Of a stretch of DNA of 64,000 bases, positions 62,674 to 64,000 are shown one piece after another. Origin of the DNA: Shewanella eurypsychrophilus. GTDB taxonomy: Bacteria > Pseudomonadota > Gammaproteobacteria > Enterobacterales > Shewanellaceae. Location of the stretch: NCBI RefSeq assembly GCF_007004545.3, contig NZ_CP045503.2, forward strand, positions 1,892,501 through 1,956,500, in the 5' to 3' direction. The translations under genes were made by a program, and so were the position numbers. The first letter of the stretch is position 1, and each line of letters begins with the position of its first letter. The notes beneath the pieces were generated by a model. The model was not told where the DNA came from. It saw nothing but the letters and a program-made list of their open reading frames with translations, and did not search any database.

Positions 62674-63984
62674 ATGAGTGACAGACAACAGGTAACGAAT
62701 GCCAAGGGCGATCGTATTGCAATAGTAACGGGTTTAAGAACGCCATTTGCTAAGCAAGCGACTGCATTTCATGGTGTTTCGGCATTAGATATGGGTAAGA
62801 TGGTTGTTAACGAGATGCTATCTCGTTCAGAAATTGACCCTAAGCTAATTGAGCAATTGGTATATGGACAAGTTGTACAAATGCCAGCGGCTCCTAATAT
62901 CGCTCGTGAAATTGTTTTAGGTACGGGCATGAATGTCGGTACCGATGCTTATAGCGTTAGCCGGGCATGTGCCACCAGTTTTCAGTCTACGGTCAATGTC
63001 GCTGAATCTATCATGACAGGTAATATCGACATAGGTATTGCTGGTGGTGCCGATTCATCTTCTGTACTGCCTATCGGTGTCTCTAAAAAGCTGGCACACG
63101 CTTTAGTCGACTTAAATAAAGCGCGTTCATTTGGTCAAAAACTTGCCATTTTCAGACGTTTGGGGATCAAAGATTTACTGCCTGTTCCACCGGCGGTTGC
63201 TGAATTCTCGACCGGTCTTTCAATGGGACAAACTGCTGAGCAGATGGCTAAGACCTATAATATTAGCCGTGCAGATCAAGATGCATTGGCGCATCGTTCA
63301 CATACATTGGCTACAGAGACCTGGAATGCTGGTCATCTTAAAGATGAAGTGATGGCGGCCCATGTGCCACCTTATAAAGGTTTTATCGATCGCGACAATA
63401 ATATCCGTGAAAACTCCAGCATCGAATCTTATGCCAAGTTAAGACCAGCCTTCGATCGCAAACATGGCACAGTTACAGCCGCGACAAGTACCCCATTAAC
63501 TGATGGCGCATCGGCCGTATTAATGATGAGTGAGAGCCGCGCTAAAGCGCTGGGTTATGAGCCTATCGGTTACATCAAGAGTTATGCTTTCAGTGCCATA
63601 GATGTGTGGGAAGACATGTTGATGGGACCTTCTTATGCGACGCCTCTAGCTCTACAGCGTGCAGGTATGGAACTTGAAGATCTGACGTTAATCGAGATGC
63701 ACGAAGCGTTTGCTGCACAAACATTGGCCAATATGCAGATGTTCGCATCGAAGAAGTTTGCTGAAGAAAAGCTCGGGCGAAATCGCGCAATCGGTGAAAT
63801 CGATATGAGTAAGTTTAACGTGTTAGGTGGCTCACTTGCTTATGGTCACCCATTTGCCGCTACAGGGACACGTCTTATCACCCAAGTATGTCGTGAACTC
63901 AAAAGACGTGGCGGTGGAACAGGGTTAACCACGGCTTGTGCGGCTGGTGGTTTAGGTGCGGCTATGATAGTAGAAGTGGAGTGA
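62674..63984 (+). CDS. fadI: Acetyl-CoA C-acyltransferase FadI (beta-ketothiolase)
   Basis: A 436-residue thiolase, the beta subunit of the FadIJ beta-oxidation complex, cleaving 3-ketoacyl-Co[20 protein letters not shown] near residue 94 has the nucleophilic cysteine; [19 protein letters not shown] near residue 386 and the C-terminal [18 protein letters not shown] hold the catalytic histidine and second cysteine. Length and start match FadI rather than FadA. AGAGGGCGG stands before the ATG. The fadJ start follows 4 bp after the stop. Confidence 0.95.
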   Translation: MSDRQQVTNAKGDRIAIVTGLRTPFAKQATAFHGVSALDMGKMVVNEMLSRSEIDPKLIEQLVYGQVVQMPAAPNIAREIVLGTGMNVGTDAYSVSRACATSFQSTVNVAESIMTGNIDIGIAGGADSSSVLPIGVSKKLAHALVDLNKARSFGQKLAIFRRLGIKDLLPVPPAVAEFSTGLSMGQTAEQMAKTYNISRADQDALAHRSHTLATETWNAGHLKDEVMAAHVPPYKGFIDRDNNIRENSSIESYAKLRPAFDRKHGTVTAATSTPLTDGASAVLMMSESRAKALGYEPIGYIKSYAFSAIDVWEDMLMGPSYATPLALQRAGMELEDLTLIEMHEAFAAQTLANMQMFASKKFAEEKLGRNRAIGEIDMSKFNVLGGSLAYGHPFAATGTRLITQVCRELKRRGGGTGLTTACAAGGLGAAMIVEVE

Positions 63985-63988
63985 TCTC

Positions 63989-64000
63989 ATGGAAAAGACA
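63989..64000 (+). CDS. fadJ: Start of fadJ (alpha subunit), cut by window edge
   Basis: Only four codons (MEKT) are visible, with GAAGTGGAG upstream as ribosome site inside the end of fadI. The identification is from position alone: fadJ normally follows fadI in the same operon. Confidence 0.5.

Noticed and set aside
1..64000. Mobile elements, prophage, CRISPR arrays, tRNA or rRNA genes
   Set aside because: No transposase, integrase, phage structural gene, regularly spaced repeat or RNA-gene signature was seen on either strand.

Overview
The window looks like chromosomal DNA of a marine gammaproteobacterium of the Alteromonadales, most likely a Shewanella. This rests on the mix of families present: FadI with an adjacent fadJ start, NrdD/NrdG, YibL, a DUF3612 regulator, an ECF sigma factor with a DUF3379 partner, a Bat operon, PutP and VF530. 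Base composition is moderately AT-rich. I found no rRNA, tRNA, IS element, prophage or CRISPR array.

Bases 1-15,350 hold a compact sialic-acid and amino-sugar utilisation island. The rightward group is a kelch/sodium-symporter fusion (cut by the left edge), nanE, nanK and nagB. The leftward pair is nagA-nanA. A rightward PfkB sugar kinase and AGE-family isomerase pair follows, then a leftward secreted kelch (NanM-like) protein and a TonB-dependent receptor. Together they give outer-membrane uptake, periplasmic anomer interconversion, sodium-driven import, aldolase cleavage to ManNAc, phosphorylation, epimerisation, deacetylation and deamination to fructose-6-phosphate. The kinase/isomerase pair probably adds mannose or another glycan sugar. 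Three promoters carry a shared TGGTAT-type operator resembling the GGTATA repeats bound by E. coli NanR.

Bases 15,490-34,565 are mostly housekeeping or small metabolic units: sbcDC, an M23 murein endopeptidase, a GH3 beta-glucosidase lipoprotein convergent with a membrane-anchored AraC regulator, a xylose-isomerase-like protein, a solitary solute-binding protein, a possibly Fur-controlled Cys-rich small protein, a YgjP-like metallopeptidase, DUF3010, a DEAD-box helicase, an OmpA protein, RssA, and a redox-type MarR (OhrR-like) regulator divergent from a CurA-like reductase with paired operators.

Bases 34,660-46,100 contain an unrecognised protein, the nrdDG anaerobic ribonucleotide reductase operon (FNR-like site plus two NrdR boxes 31 bp apart), yibL, ribA, a beta-barrel-like protein whose start codon lies in a strong hairpin, a periplasmic haem-binding (Tll0287-like) protein paired with a chemoreceptor, and a divergent pair of special interest. 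That pair is a DUF3612/ScfR-like regulator and a 171-residue protein that looks like only the alpha/beta insertion domain of malate synthase G, without the catalytic barrel.

Bases 46,200-64,000 hold a secreted subtilase, a periplasmic rhodanese, a SIMPL protein, fadL, putP, the ECF sigma/DUF3379 pair, the six-gene moxR-DUF58-DUF4381-batA-batB/C-batD operon, and fadI with the first codons of fadJ. fadL and fadI share FadR-like operators, and fadI also has a PsrA-like site.

All functions are read from sequence and remembered family features; no database search was run. Residue positions are approximate.
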